Part shown: piece by piece, positions 12,095 through 23,554 of the stretch
Numbering within the stretch: the first letter of the stretch is position 1
Layout of the letters: every line of letters starts with the position of its first letter
From: Forficula auricularia
Lineage: Eukaryota > Arthropoda > Insecta > Dermaptera > Forficulidae
Length of the DNA: 64,000 bases
Assembly (NCBI GenBank): GCA_024734495.1
Contig: JALMQS010000153.1
Span: forward strand, 8,395,294-8,459,293
Reading direction: 5' to 3'
Notes under the pieces: model-generated
The model's input: only the letters and a program-made list of their open reading frames with translations
Told to the model about the DNA's origin: nothing
Database searches by the model: none
Program-made: the position numbers and the translations under genes

Positions 12095-12475
12095 CACATG
12101 GGGTATAATAGCGAATCAATCATTTCTTGATCAAAGTAATTGATCAAAAAAAATTTGAAACTCTATAAACTTTATCCTCATCAATAGCATCTATCCGATC
12201 AGAATTATCAAGGATGCCCATGATTTTTAACTATTATAATTTTGAAGTCTATAAACTTACTAAACCCCTAAGATAAGGAACACTAGTTTATCCCACCAGT
12301 AACCTCCCAAATTATAATAATAAAAATCTGTAAAAATTCTGAACGATATGCGCTACTATTATTAGGAATAAAGTCTGTGGAGTTTCGAACTCCTCGAACC
12401 ATTTCTCATGGCAGGAATAAAAAAATTGATATTTAAAATTCCAAAAGAACCCCATGTTATTAAGATGGAAAACTC
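12095..12475. repeat. Foldback element, uninterrupted copy
   Basis: Same inverted family as 2896-3762 and 55270-55640: both arms carry AACTTTATCC-like and ATTATAAT phrases around a short centre. Confidence 0.65.
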
Positions 12476-12577
12476 AACCAAATTTTTTATAGATAAATGG
12501 GCCCCCAGTAGTCTAAAAATGCAAAAACTACCCCCCCCCCTTACATGATTATAAATAATTTTATTAAATATAAGATA

Positions 12578-15052
12578 GGGGCCAGGGTGTATGGTAAAGT
12601 CACGTGGATAGCCACATCAGAAGGTGGCAATTTTTTAAGTGTTAATTCAGAGGTAAGTGAAAGTCATGTTCTTCGCATAATAATCTGGTAAAGTACTATC
12701 GGATGATTATTTGTAGTAAGATCATTTATAAACATTTAAATGTTTATTTTAATTTGTATTTTTTATATTAATTCTTGGGTTTAGGGGGTTCATGGACCCC
12801 TTTCAACCCTCTCGACCAAGGGGCAGATCCAAAATAAGTAGATGGTTAGATAAGAAATAGGATTTAATATCTAGATTTGCAATTTGAAGGTATTTTTTGA
12901 AAATATTGAAAAATTCCCCCTCCATACCTCCTCTTTAGTTGCAATATAAGGAGAGGAATCAAGACAGGTGAGCCATTTGTGCTCCGACTTTCCTAGTGGA
13001 AACATCTATGGAAATTGTTCTTTACGAGGGTAGTGAACTATTTCCCGCCCTTATTAAATATAATCAACCCCTTAAATTATTTAACGACGTTTTGAATCAA
13101 ATTAAGTGACGTTTTCATTAATTATCCTTAAGGACCATTTTAAAATCTTCAATCAAATTGCACTAAATTTTAGAATTAGGTTCCTTACAAAGTTTTGAGC
13201 CACATTAACTGACTTTTTCATTAATTATCCTTAAGGACATTTTTGCAAACTACAACCAAATAGCACCAAATTTTAGTATTAACTTTCTTATAACGTTTGG
13301 AATCAAATTAAGTGACATTTTTAATTAATTATCCTTAAGGACATTTTTGCAATCTTCATCCAAATTGCACCAAATTTTAGTATTAAGTTTATTATAACGT
13401 TTGGAATTAAATTAAGTGAATTTTTTATTAATTATCCTTAAGGACCTTTTTACAATCTTCATCCAAATTGCACCAAATTTTAGTATTATTTTTCTTATAA
13501 AGTTTAGAATCAAATTAAGTGACTTTTTCATTAATTATCCTTAAGGACCTTTTTACAACCTTCATCCAAATTGCACCAAATTTTAGTATTAATTTTCTTA
13601 TAACGTTTAGAATCAAATTAAGTGAATTTTTCATTAATTATCCTTAAGGACCTTTTTACAATCTTCATCCAAATTGCACCAAATTTTAGTATTAACTTTC
13701 TTATAACGTTTAGAATCAAATTAAGTGACTTTTTCATTAATTATCCTTAAGGACCTTTTTACAATCTTCATCCAAATTGCACCAAATTTTAGTATTAACT
13801 TTCTTACAACGTTTTGAATCAAATTAAGTGAATTTTTCATTAATTATCCTTAAGGATCTTTTTACAATCTTCATCCAAATTGCACCAAATTTTAGTATTA
13901 ACTTTCTTATAACATTGTTTTGAATAAAATTAAATGAATTTTTCATTAATTATCCTTAAGGACCTTTTAACAATCTTCATCCAAATTGCACCAAATTTTA
14001 GTATTTAGCTATTTAACAACATTTTGAATCAAATTATGTGACTTTTTAATTAATTATCCTTAAGGACCTTTTTCCACTCTTCATCCAAATTTAACCAAAT
14101 TTTAGATATAGCTTTCAAATAATTTTTTGAATCAAATTAAGTAACTTTTTCATTAACAACTCAATTATCAAGGTTATTTTTTTTATCAAATTCAAGTATT
14201 TTATTAATTCTAAATAATTTTATTTCTTATTAAAAATTCATCAAATTAAATAAGCCTTTCAATTATTTGTATTAATAAAGTTATATTGTTTTTTTTTCAT
14301 TTAGTTAATTTTCTGTCTTTTTTTTGAACAAAATGTTTTAATCTGCAAAGTAAAATTTTCTGAATTATTATTTTTTTTTATTATTTTACAATCATTTGAA
14401 CATCGAGCTATAAATACTCCCTTCCAATGTCCATATTTGGCAACAATCTTTTCAATTCTTTTCGATTTTCTTTTATTTTAATTATTTTTTAAAATTTCAA
14501 TGGGAAAATTATGAAAAAATCCACAACTGAAAATTCTAATTGTAAATCTTAATATGAAATTCTATTATATCATATGCCTAATATTGTCCATTTTCTGAAA
14601 AAACTATTTTTATAAAATAAGTGGAAAACAAATTTATAAACTTGAGTGTTAATTGAGTTTTCTTTGTGGCTACAAGTGGCTGAGAACCTGGTTTCAGAAT
14701 TAAGGCGTAAGGGTAAGTCCATTCAATGTTATCTAATAAGAATAAGTATCTGTTATCTAATAAAGAATAAGTAATAACTAACCCTCCCAACTGATCTCCA
14801 TTTGAAAAAAATAATATAATTTTTAGAATATATTAAATAATTTTTACATTCTTACTATCTATATATCTATTTTTATATTTTAAATACTTCTAATAAGCAA
14901 TTAAGCATTCATATTAAATTTTGTATATTTATATATGTAGCTGCAAGGTCAGGCTCCTAGAGCCCCCGCACAAAAACGAAAATTTTACTAAAAATAAGCT
15001 GACGTGTTCTGATGTGGACATCCACTTGACTTTACCATGCAACCTGGCCCCT
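12578..15052. mobile_element. 2.5-kb inverted-end element with internal minisatellite
   Basis: The left end (12578-12622: GGGGCCAGG, then TATGGTAAAGTCA and GCCACATCAGAA) is inverted at 15007-15052. Inside lie about ten copies of a 104-bp tandem repeat (13067-14165) and no transposase. The same end sequence without the minisatellite occurs at 28756-29660, 41368-42060 and 56290-56885, which makes this a mobile family rather than a chance palindrome. Confidence 0.65.
13067..14165. repeat. 104-bp minisatellite, about 10 copies
   Basis: Each unit contains TTAATTATCCTTAAGGACC, then TCATCCAAATTGCACCAAA, then TAGTATTAACTTTCTTATAA and AATCAAATTAAGTGA. TCCTTAAGG recurs about every 103-104 bp from 13124 to 14060. 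Edge units are more diverged than central ones, as expected for unequal exchange. There are no unique spacers, so it is not a CRISPR-like array. Confidence 0.95.
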
Positions 15053-15650
15053 CACCAAACAATGGCTTGATAAAAGTTATCCGAACTCTGCTTCATCGAG
15101 ACAAATGGTAGAGAAGTGGATTGCTGAATTTAAACGTGGTCGTAACAGCACAAATGATGCAGAGCGCAGTGAACGCCCAAAAGAGGCTGTTATTCGAGAA
15201 AACATAAAAAATCCACAAATTGGTTATGAACGATCGCAAATTGAAGGTGCACGAGCTAGCTGACATTGTAAAGATATCAGATGGTAGTTTTTTTTACCAT
15301 TTTACATGAACATTTGGGTATTAGAAAGCTCTGTGCAAAGTGGGTGCCGCGTGAGCTCACAGTCGACCAAAAACAACAACGAATCGATTCTTCAGAGAAG
15401 TGTTTGGCGCTGTTAAACCGCAATGAAATGGAATTCTATCGTGGATATGTGACAATGGATGAGACATGGCTTCACTATTACACACCAGAATCCAATGATG
15501 AAGTAATCGCTGAAAATGAGGCCTATTTTGACGAGAAAGAGAAATCGTACTATAAAAGTGGTATCGAAAAGTTGGAAAATCGCTATACTCGTTGTATCGC
15601 ACTCGAAGGCAACTATGTTGAATAATAAAATCGAGTTTTGTCAAAATTTT
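15050..15650 (+). pseudogene. Mariner transposase, internally deleted and frameshifted
   Basis: The downstream frame 15281-15625 contains VPRELTVDQKQQRIDSSEKC, then YVTMDETWLHYYTPESN, jumping to a C-terminus with YYKSGIEKLENRYTRCIALE and NYVE. The phrase VTMDETW holds the first catalytic aspartates of the DD34D mariner transposase; the deletion removes the rest of the catalytic core. Upstream, another frame preserves MVEKWIAEFKRG from the helix-turn-helix region. It belongs to the classic insect mariner group (mellifera/irritans-like by memory) and is dead. The 3' end after 15650 resembles a mariner inverted repeat; the left end is missing. Confidence 0.85.
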
Positions 15651-16398
15651 ATTTTTTTCTTACTTATCATACGGACTTATTGAATGACCTGTTAGCAGCT
15701 TCCCTACAGACTAATTTTTTGATTTCTTGCTTCGTTTGGTTTGGAGATCCAAATTTTGAATTATTTTGAATAATTTCATTTTTTTTTAAATTCTTTCACA
15801 GGGGACCTGAAGGTCTGATTTGAACCAAAACTTTACAATGAGCTTTTTATCTGAAAACTAACATGAGACCAATTTTACGTAAGGGATTATCATCCCATAA
15901 AATCGGCATTGGCTAAAATAAAAAAGAGGATATCATTTTAAAAGGTGAAAATAAAAAAAAAAATCTTAAATATTTAACAAATTTATTTATTAATAAAACT
16001 AAAAGCAATATATATTATATAATGTATATTGGATGACAAAAATTCAAAGTCGTAGATATAAATAAATTTATCCCACGCTTTAGAATACTTCTTTGGCACT
16101 TAATATTCATAAATTTTTTTATATATGGATTAATAATGAGAAATTATTTATTTGAAATATAGTAATTAAAGACAATAACAATATATAATATAATAGAATA
16201 TATAAGAGATTCTATGAAGAATAATTGGACAGTTGTTATCACAAGGTGTCTATAAAAAGAAAACATTTGGCTTAGATTGTACTAAAAAATCTTATTGTAC
16301 TAAATTCCGGTAACTAGAACATGCTAAATAATATTTTCACTTACTTATTTATTCAATGAATCTAATATATTTAAAATAATGAGATAAAATTTATTATA
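15651..16398. other. AT-rich intergenic DNA
   Basis: No gene. Apart from the mariner 3' end (to about 15700) nothing is recognised. Confidence 0.4.
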
Positions 16399-16406
16399 GT
16401 TTAGAG

Positions 16407-17988
16407 CAGGGGTGAGCAACCTTTTTAACCCACGGGCCAATTTAAATTTTAAAATTTTGTGGCGGGCCGCACTTACTAATAATTTACAAAGCTTTATATA
16501 TATACTAATAAACATTATAATATAAAAATACAAAATTAAAAAAGTAAATATTTCACATATAAATTTTAATGAAGCAAGAAAATAACAAAAATGCATAATT
16601 TAAAAAGTAAATATTTTATATAATTATAAGTGTATATTATAAGTGTATATAAATGTTAATGCAAAATAAAAACAAATAAAAGAAGAACGAAAAAACTAAT
16701 TTACTTAAAAACTTTAATGAGAAATTTGGCACTGCTTTTCGATATAAGCTGATCAATATCAGCCGGTATTGATGAAGTAGCTACACTTATGCAGCTTTCT
16801 AATCGAGCATCACTCCAGTCTTGATCGGTGGTCATTTTTGATTAATTTCATGGTTGAAAATAATTGTTCGCATACATACGTACTTCCGAAAAGAGACATC
16901 ATTTGCTTTGCATTTTTCGTCAAAAGCGGAAATTTCTCAGGGCTCACATAAGATTTATAAAAAATTATCTGTTCAGTGTTTACTGGGAAAAATACAGCTT
17001 TTTGAAATCGGTATTGATTCTGATATGTTAAATCGCTTCCATTTGAGGGTTTTGCAGGAACTGTGTCCACATCGATATTAAATATGGCGGAGAAAACATT
17101 TTCATGGAAACCGCTATCGCTATCTCAGCTTTGAACATTTGGAATCGTAATTGATTAATTCGTTAGGTTAAAATCTCCTATATATTGTGCGCATCTTTTG
17201 AAGAAGTAGGCACGCTTGTTCTTTTTCTAAATGTGGAAAGGTGGGGCTGGCATTATTCTGCAAGGAGATGCTATTGGCCACAATTTTAATTTGCGCTCAA
17301 AAGCCATGAGTTTTATCGTACGAATTGTTGAATAAACTGTCCTTTGCCTTTGAAGTTCCGCATTCTGGATCACCGAGGTGCTGGGTTATGTCGATAAGAA
17401 GCGCAGAAATCGCACATCCATTCTTTATCACCAAAATGAGGAAAGGCATTGTTCCTTCATATCCAAGAACCGTCTGTATTCCACTTTTAAGGCGTATACT
17501 CTTTTTGGCATTCCACCTCTACTAAGCCATACGTACTTCAGTATGAAAACCACGTCACCATATTATTGCATGTTTGAACAAGTCGCCGATAAATGGGTAA
17601 CTCGTCTATATAATTCACGATTCAAACTAACTCGAAGAAGTATACTTTTGACGCTAAATCATATGTTTTATCTGTCAAATTACATTCGATGGTGGCGCTA
17701 GTGTCAGATTGAATCCAATTATTATAGTATCAGTTATAAATTGGCGACTACTACTAACATAACATTATAAGTAATTTATTGATGGGAAAAAATTAATAAA
17801 TAACAAATTATTATTATTAATAAAAATATATTATAAATATTTATTAACAATATAATAAATAACAAATTATTATTATTTATAAATAATCGAGACGAATAAT
17901 AAAATTCTATTTTAGAAATGCTCGGCGGGCCGCAGAAAATATTTAAAGGGCCGCATGAGGCCCGCGGGCCGCGGGTTGCTCATCCCTG
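16407..17988 (-). mobile_element. hAT transposon with exact 8-bp target duplication
   Basis: GTTTAGAG is present at 16399-16406 and again at 17989-17996. The ends CAGGGGTGAGCAAC and GTTGCTCATCCCTG are inverted, with the GGGCC-rich subterminal sequence typical of insect hAT elements. It encodes a decayed transposase on the minus strand. Together these make the assignment firm. Confidence 0.92.
16700..17700 (-). pseudogene. Decayed hAT transposase
   Basis: The frame 16810-17070 (minus) contains FGSTYVCEQLFSTMKLIKND followed by HRSRL, which is the hAT C-terminal dimerisation motif; the next frame continues with DARLESCISVATSSIPADI. Upstream fragments to about 17700 are spread over several frames with stops. 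The element can no longer make a full protein. Relatives are the Buster/GTF2IRD2-like hAT transposases. Confidence 0.8.
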
Positions 17989-18135
17989 GTTTAGAGTATA
18001 AATGCAATATAAGAAGAATAATTAAGAAATACAAAAAATTACCGTGAATACTAAATTAATTGTTCCAGTCATTTTCCTACTGACTTAATTAAATAGGGAG
18101 AATATATGAAGATCCATTGTTGCCCAAGAAATATA

Positions 18136-19046
18136 GTCCAGTCAAATTGTGCTCAAATGGGGCCCTATGGCGAAAGATATCATGACAGGAAATGATCTAT
18201 TTTTTGCAACAAATCGAAGTTTTTCCTTCATAAAATGAAAACCATTCATCCTAGCAACTTGATTCCTGTCTCATTCTCTAGGAAATCTTATTGCCTTGAT
18301 CTTTCGCTTGGACCACTTTTTGATAAAACTCTTAGATTTATAGATATCCAGCATTTTCCATGACATATGATCCGAATCCTCACAAGTGTCATGGAAAATG
18401 CTAGACATCTACAAATCTAAGAGTTTTATCAAAAAAGTGGTACAAGCAAAAGTTCAAGTTAATATTTCCTAGAGAATAAGATATGAATCAAGTTTCTAGG
18501 ATGAGTAGTTTCATTTTATGAAGAAAAAACTGCAATTTTTTGCGAAAATTCCAGTTTTTCAAAACTTCAGCCTCATTGCGGCACGGATTAACATTATTCA
18601 ATTAAGATGAAAATTTGTATGAATTGTAGCAAATTTAATCTAGTTTAAAAATGTATAGTGTAGTCTTTGTCGAAAACTTGCTCCTTCATAGTCAAAATAA
18701 GAAAAAATCGAAAAAAGTGCGTGTGCAGAAGACTGCCGAGGCCGAAAACTTAGATTTTGCGCTTGAGCCCGAACGGTTGGTCGCAGTAAAAACTCTAAAT
18801 AAAAAAATTTGTAGGAAATTTTATAAACTTTCATTTTGAATAGCAAGGTTATTTACGAAAAGTTGATAGTTTTCGAGTTATAAGCGAAAAACTTAAATTT
18901 TTACCTTTTTTTTGCATCTTATACAATGTTGCGTCACGAAACCTCAGATTTGGATTCAGCGCCCCAAAAAACATATATATGGAAAAAATCAGAACTACTC
19001 CAAAACTTTCTCCATAGGGGCCCATTTGAGCACAATTTGACTGGAC
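18136..19046. mobile_element. 910-bp element, AGTCCAGTCAAATT inverted ends, TA flanks
   Basis: Left GTCCAGTCAAATTGTGCTCA is matched in reverse at the right, ending GACTGGAC; TA flanks both. The interior is itself inverted and contains phrases such as TTTTATCAAAAAAGTGG. Relatives lie in introns of the phospholipase gene: 23895-24763 (right end lost), 25704-27086, and 34030-35590 (left end unclear). Confidence 0.7.
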
Positions 19047-19846
19047 TATTAAAGTGGCAATCAAATAGAAAATTGTATTTCTTTGGATCATCACAATCAT
19101 TTCTTGTTCCATTATAAATTATCACTTAATTAAACACGAATAAACACATATTTTGAAAAAAGTATAAAATGAATACATCAACTAACAAATTATTTTATTA
19201 CTTAACATTTAATAGAAAATTTCTCAATTATTATATTGTATTTACAAAAAATATATTCTATAGGAATATAAAATATTTGACTGAGATACGAAAACAAGAA
19301 AAAAAAAATAAATATGAAAATCCATTTCGTATATCAAATTTTATATTATTTAGTCTTCATTTTTTTATGAAATAGAGAATTTGAACTTTCTAATTCAATT
19401 TCAAGTTAGTATATAGGGGTTTTTTTTTATCTTGAGACAGTCTTATAACAGTGCATTATATGAAAACAAGTTCATTTATATCAAGGGGGAAACCAAACTA
19501 CGGTATTGTTTCTCGACGTAGAACAAGATTTCAAGGGTATTTTAAGCTCAAGTTCTGTTTCTTAAATGGAAACCTATATTTTTGTTTACGTCTACTTAAT
19601 CTACAAAAAAAAAAAAAAACTAAACACCTTTCATAAGAACTATTTTTTATACATCAAATAAACAAAATATTAAATCAATTAGATCTAAAAAAAATTCAAA
19701 TAGTAATTATTCTTAACAATTATTCAATTTAATTATCAAATAATAATGATCAAATATTTAATTATTAAATAAATAATTTAACAATATTGAAGGAGACAAT
19801 AAAAGAGTGTGTCCTCTGCTGCAATTATAAATTTTATTTATAACGA

Positions 19847-19880
19847 GACTATAGTTTCGAGGCTTTGCCCTCTTAATCAG
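19847..19880 (-). ncRNA. Hammerhead-like motif
   Basis: Reading the minus strand: CTGATTA (G8 replaced by U), a stem II closed around AAA with one unpaired A before it, GAAAC, loop TATA, GTC. Stem I pairs only two bases here. Probably a decayed copy of the 50037-50071 type. Confidence 0.45.
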
Positions 19881-19978
19881 TCTATTACAATTAATTCACG
19901 GGAATTAATGTATGAATGTTTATACGATCATATGTATGAACATTCATACATTAATTCCTGTGAATCAATTGTAATAGA

Positions 19979-20013
19979 CTGATTAAGAGGGCAAAGCCCT
20001 CGAAACTATAGTC
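19979..20013 (+). ncRNA. Hammerhead-like motif
   Basis: CTGATTA at 19979-19985, stem II GAGGGC/GCCCTC (six pairs), GAAAC at 20002-20006, TATA, GTC at 20011-20013. It is the mirror arm of 19847-19880. Confidence 0.5.
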
Positions 20014-20640
20014 TCGGTATAAATAAAATTTATATTACAGCAGAAGACACACTCTTTTATTGTCTCCTTCAATATATAAAAATTCTGCTACCCTCGGCAT
20101 AAAAACTTTCAATTTAATTTAACAATAATTAATCATTTAATAATTTTCCGACAGTATAATGAAGTTATAAGATCATTATAAACACTTATTTACATTATTG
20201 TGACTCTTCATTTTAATACTTATTTATTTAATAATTAATTATTTGATAATTAAGTTGAATAATTGTTAAATATAATTATTAAAAATTTTTTTCGGAGATA
20301 TAATTTATTTAATATTTTGTTTATTTGATGTCGTATAAAAAAATAGTTCTTAGGAAAGTTGTTCAGTTTGTTTTCTAGATTAAGAATATGTACAGAAACC
20401 TATAGGTTTCCATTTAAACATGTACAGAAACCTATAGGTTTCCATTTGAATATGTACAGAAACCTATAGGTTTCCATTTAAAAAACAGAACTTGACCTCG
20501 AAATACCCTTGAAAGCCTGTTCTACGTTGACAAACAATAGCGTAGTTTAGTTTCCCATTTGATATAAATAAACTTTTATTTGAAACTTTTTTTCATATAA
20601 TGCACTGTTTTTGTGTTATAAGACTGTCTCAAGATAAAAA

Positions 20641-21147
20641 ACAACTTACCCGCTATAGTTAAAAACTAAGCACCTATATGAAAAAAAAATATCCTGTAGA
20701 ATTATTATCATTTTTATTTTGTGAGTTAAAAGTCTTAAGATGAATAATTATAGGAAAGAAGCATTAAGAAATTATACGATATTTTGATCCTAGGAGACTA
20801 GAGAGTGATTTGCTTAACACCATCGTGATATAAAGCTTTTATTTTATAACTTTTTCTAAAGGAAGAAAAAATACGTCCACATTAAATTGGCATTTTGATT
20901 AGCTTTCTTCTTCTATAGGTTTAGTTAAATTTTAAAGAAATTTTGAAATTATATCTAGTATAATAAATCTATAGTAGTTTTCGAATCGAAATTTAATATG
21001 ATTCTATTTTTCTTTCATTAAAATTCAACTAGATTTTTTATATCTTTTAATTGATTACAATAATTTTATATGTATTTGAATTGACAGCAGAAAATTTAGA
21101 AAAAAAAATTTCATGTTTCGTTAATCGTATCCATATTTATAATAATA
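20641..21147. other. AT-rich intergenic DNA, nothing recognised
   Basis: No coding or repeat signal beyond AT-rich sequence. Confidence 0.4.
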
Positions 21148-21666
21148 CCCTGCCGGCCAAAAAAACGTAACACTTGGATTTTTTTAAAAAATAGCTAATA
21201 AAATGTATTTTTAATGCAATGAAATTTAATAAACTCTTAATATGATATATTTTTAATCCTTCTCAATAAGTGTAACATAAATTTAAAACATTTTATTTAA
21301 AAATTACAATTTAAATGAAATAAAAGCGGATAATTTGATATTTATCGATTTTTGATGAAATCTAATATCCTTATTATAATCTTTCAATCCCTGTTTTTCA
21401 TTTGATAATAAGCTTTGAGTGTTTTTTCGACTAAACACATCCAAATTATGCCGCTTAGCATTACAGATTGTGCGAAAGCCGTTGCATTAATCGAGGATGG
21501 GCGCAGCTACAGATACTTAGCCAATGGTTTAAATTTATGTTACACTTATTAAGAAAGGTCAAAAATATATCATATTAAAAGTTTATTCAATTTCATTGCA
21601 TTACAAATACATTTTATTAGTTATTTAAAAAAAATCCAAGTGTTACGTTTTTTTTGGCCGGCAGTG
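21148..21666 (+). mobile_element. Internally deleted Tc1-like element
   Basis: Inverted ends of about 35 bp start CCCTGCCGGCCAAAAAAACG on the left, with the inverse on the right; TA lies at 21146-21147 and 21667-21668. A remnant of the transposase N-terminus begins at ATG 21448: MPLSITDCAKAVALIEDGRS then YRYLANGL, the first helix-turn-helix of Tc1-like transposases. The catalytic part is gone, leaving a 519-bp MITE. Confidence 0.82.
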
Positions 21667-21734
21667 TAGTTAGTTGGAATCATAGGAAACTGGGAAATTA
21701 AAATTCAAAACAGAGTTTTACTTTTAATGAGTCG

Positions 21735-21769
21735 GACGTTTCGTCGTTTGTTTTTTTCGACTTCCTCAG
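21735..21769 (-). ncRNA. Hammerhead-like motif
   Basis: Minus strand: CTGAGGA, A, GTCG, an 11-nt loop, CGAC, GAAAC, GTC. Core and stem II are perfect, but the flanks do not form stem I. Confidence 0.45.
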
Positions 21770-22030
21770 TGTATTGAGCAGCTGAGCAAGACGAAACGTT
21801 TCGTCCTACTTATTAAAAGTAAAACTCTGTTTTGAATTGTTTGGTGAATCGTATCCATTATTTAATTAATTTATAAGATTTTAGGAAACTGGATAAATAA
21901 ATTAAATTCAGATATTCCTACTGTATTAAACAAGATGGACGTTTAGTCACTATATTTTCGACCTCTTCAGGGACTTATTCTTCAACTCAATTATCTGATA
22001 TTCATCTTTTTTAATTTATCTTATTCTTAA

Positions 22031-22927
22031 CCCTTTGACTGAGGGTAAAATTTAGTGTTATATGAGCCACAGCCGCTATCTGATATTAGCAAATTCAACA
22101 ATGCGTTTATAAGCCACATCCGCCTCTGGCTATAATTTTAGTATGTGGTTTATAAAACGACGAAACTTCAGACTAGTAAAACTCTTTCTTCCCTTGAAAG
22201 TAGAAGGGAAATTTTTGATCTCCGATTTTTCATGGGGGTCTGGTGATCCCAGGGCTGGATATCTTTTACAGAGTATCTCGCCCTGGATTGAGACGGTTCG
22301 AGAGTTTTTATTAGGAGCAGCGACCCGGAGTGCTATCGCCGATTTCTAGATGTATCGTGACAGCCAATAATAATGATTTCTTCTGGAGAGATGGCCCAAC
22401 CCGACCCTTATTTCAGCGTTGATCTATTTATTTAATATTTTACCAAGTAGCCTATATTCCCATTGAAATATTTATTTTTCTTGACCATGGCGGTTTCCTG
22501 CCTATTTCTTTATTTATTTTTTATTCCTTGACTACGGCAACTTCCTGTCTACTTATTTATTTATCTGTTCTTAAATGATTTATTTTTAAATAATTTAATA
22601 ACAATTTCTTCAAACCCAGTGACATATTGTAACTATTTATTTTTATTTTATTTTATTCATTTATTTATTTATTTTTCCCAGTGTATTTATTTATTTGTTT
22701 TTATTATTTGGACGACATGCGCTATTCCTTTTTGTTTTTTATTATTTTCTTCTTGGTCGCAACATACTAAGTTTTCACACCGTTCTGCTGTGGCCACACC
22801 CTGATCAACTCAGGATCCGGTTGAGTGGCTCACACTCAACCGGATCCTGAGTTGGACGATCCCAGGGCTATAAGGGGAGATGTGGAGGGCCTTAAAAGAA
22901 TAATAAACCACACCCGCAGTTAAAGGG
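22031..22927. mobile_element. piggyBac-like non-autonomous element
   Basis: TTAA lies at 22027-22030 and 22928-22931. The ends CCCTTTGACTG and CAGTTAAAGGG are inverted and start with CCC, as piggyBac ends do. Near the right end is a 19-bp perfect hairpin (22806-22853). No transposase frame survives; a stretch rich in TTTATTTATTT fills 22500-22720. Confidence 0.8.
22806..22853. repeat. Perfect 19-bp hairpin inside the piggyBac-like element
   Basis: AACTCAGGATCCGGTTGAG, about 9 bases, then its exact reverse complement. Subterminal inverted repeats of similar length are known in piggyBac ends; here the two arms lie side by side. Confidence 0.85.
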
Positions 22928-22966
22928 TTAACCACATTAATATTTTGAGTTGAAAAAAATAAATCG

Positions 22967-22999
22967 CTGAAGATGTCGCAAATATAGTGACGAAAGGTC
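22967..22999 (+). ncRNA. Hammerhead-like motif
   Basis: CTGAAGA at 22967-22973, stem II GTCGC/GTGAC (with one G-U), GAAAG, GTC at 22997-22999. C15.2 is replaced by G, which breaks the second stem III pair. Confidence 0.4.
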
Positions 23000-23450
23000 C
23001 GTCTTGTTTAATACAGTATAAAACTCTGAATTTAATTTATTTATCCAGTTTCTATTTTTAATTTTCCAGTTTCCTACGATTCCAACTAAAAAAATAATAA
23101 TTATACAATAGTCACAATCTTTAAAACATACATTTTTTGTAGGAAACTATTCCAAATAAAAAAAAACCTAAGGATCACTTACTAAAATATTTTTTTATAA
23201 TGTTATTTAATTATTTATTGGTCCACGATTTGATTTTTCAAATTTAGATAGGAGTAAACTGATAGATGATATATCTAACTTAAATCTATCCAAATTTTGA
23301 CTAGAAATTACACCATTTCGAAGATCTTTTACAAAGAGATTTTTTTATCTTTTCCATTCCATCCATGCAATTATTTGTTTATCAATATATTTATTTTTTC
23401 TTATCTTAATACTTTCTCTACAAAATATATATATTATTATACTTAATTCA

Positions 23451-23456
23451 TTTATT
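23451..23456 (-). promoter_or_regulatory. norpA: Likely poly(A) signal of the phospholipase gene
   Basis: AATAAA on the minus strand begins about 30 nt after the stop codon. A second AATAAA follows within about 70 nt. Cleavage sites cannot be seen from sequence alone. Confidence 0.45.
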
Positions 23457-23485
23457 TTTCAGAAAATATTAAGTGATGATGAAAT

Positions 23486-23554
23486 TCAAGCGAAAAATTC
23501 TGTTTTAGGAGCCAGTTCGTATTCAATTTCTTCATTTTTGTAAAGTTCAATCAT
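23486..23554 (-). CDS. norpA: norpA last exon: 22 codons and stop
   Basis: After the acceptor (AG at 23555-23556) it encodes [16 protein letters not shown], then KTEFFA and TGA at 23486-23488. In fly NORPA the C-terminal TEF-x-A tail binds PDZ domains of the scaffold INAD; TEFFA fits that position. The exon is in phase 0 with the donor at 23624. Confidence 0.88.
   Translation of the reverse strand: MIELYKNEEIEYELAPKTEFFA

Larger units (their letters stand above)
19787..20114. mobile_element. Inverted dimer of a Penelope-like tail, 13-bp target repeat
   Basis: The arms 19787-19925 and 19935-20074 are near-perfect inverted copies, each with a hammerhead-like motif. TAATTTAACAATA occurs at 19774-19786 and at 20115-20127, bracketing the palindrome plus a 40-bp unpaired tail that contains a GCCGAGGGTAGCAGA-like motif (reverse strand). 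That is what a retroelement insertion with target duplication would look like. A degraded relative of the palindrome is at 52160-52405. Confidence 0.6.
19427..20640. mobile_element. CTTGAGACAGTC-end element (copy 2) with nested palindrome
   Basis: Inverted arms about 19427-19781 and 20127-20640 share the ends and inner phrases of the 9704-10738 copy. The centre holds the palindromic insertion 19787-20114. A short stretch ATGTACAGAAACCTATAGG is tandemly repeated three times near 20390-20475. Confidence 0.7.
21674..23085. mobile_element. Penelope-like inverted pair interrupted by a piggyBac element
   Basis: GGAATCATAGGAAACTGG at the left is inverted at the right (CCAGTTTCCTACGATTCC). The arms carry hammerhead-like motifs at 21735-21769 (minus), 21938-21970 (minus, GAAA changed to TAAA) and 22967-22999 (plus). 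The phrase GAATCGTATCCATTAT (21847) is a family end also seen elsewhere. The piggyBac element 22031-22927 sits in the hinge region. Confidence 0.5.

Noticed and set aside
13067..14165. Regularly spaced repeats resembling a CRISPR array
   Set aside because: Units are contiguous 104-bp tandem copies with no unique spacers, in a eukaryotic context; it is a minisatellite.
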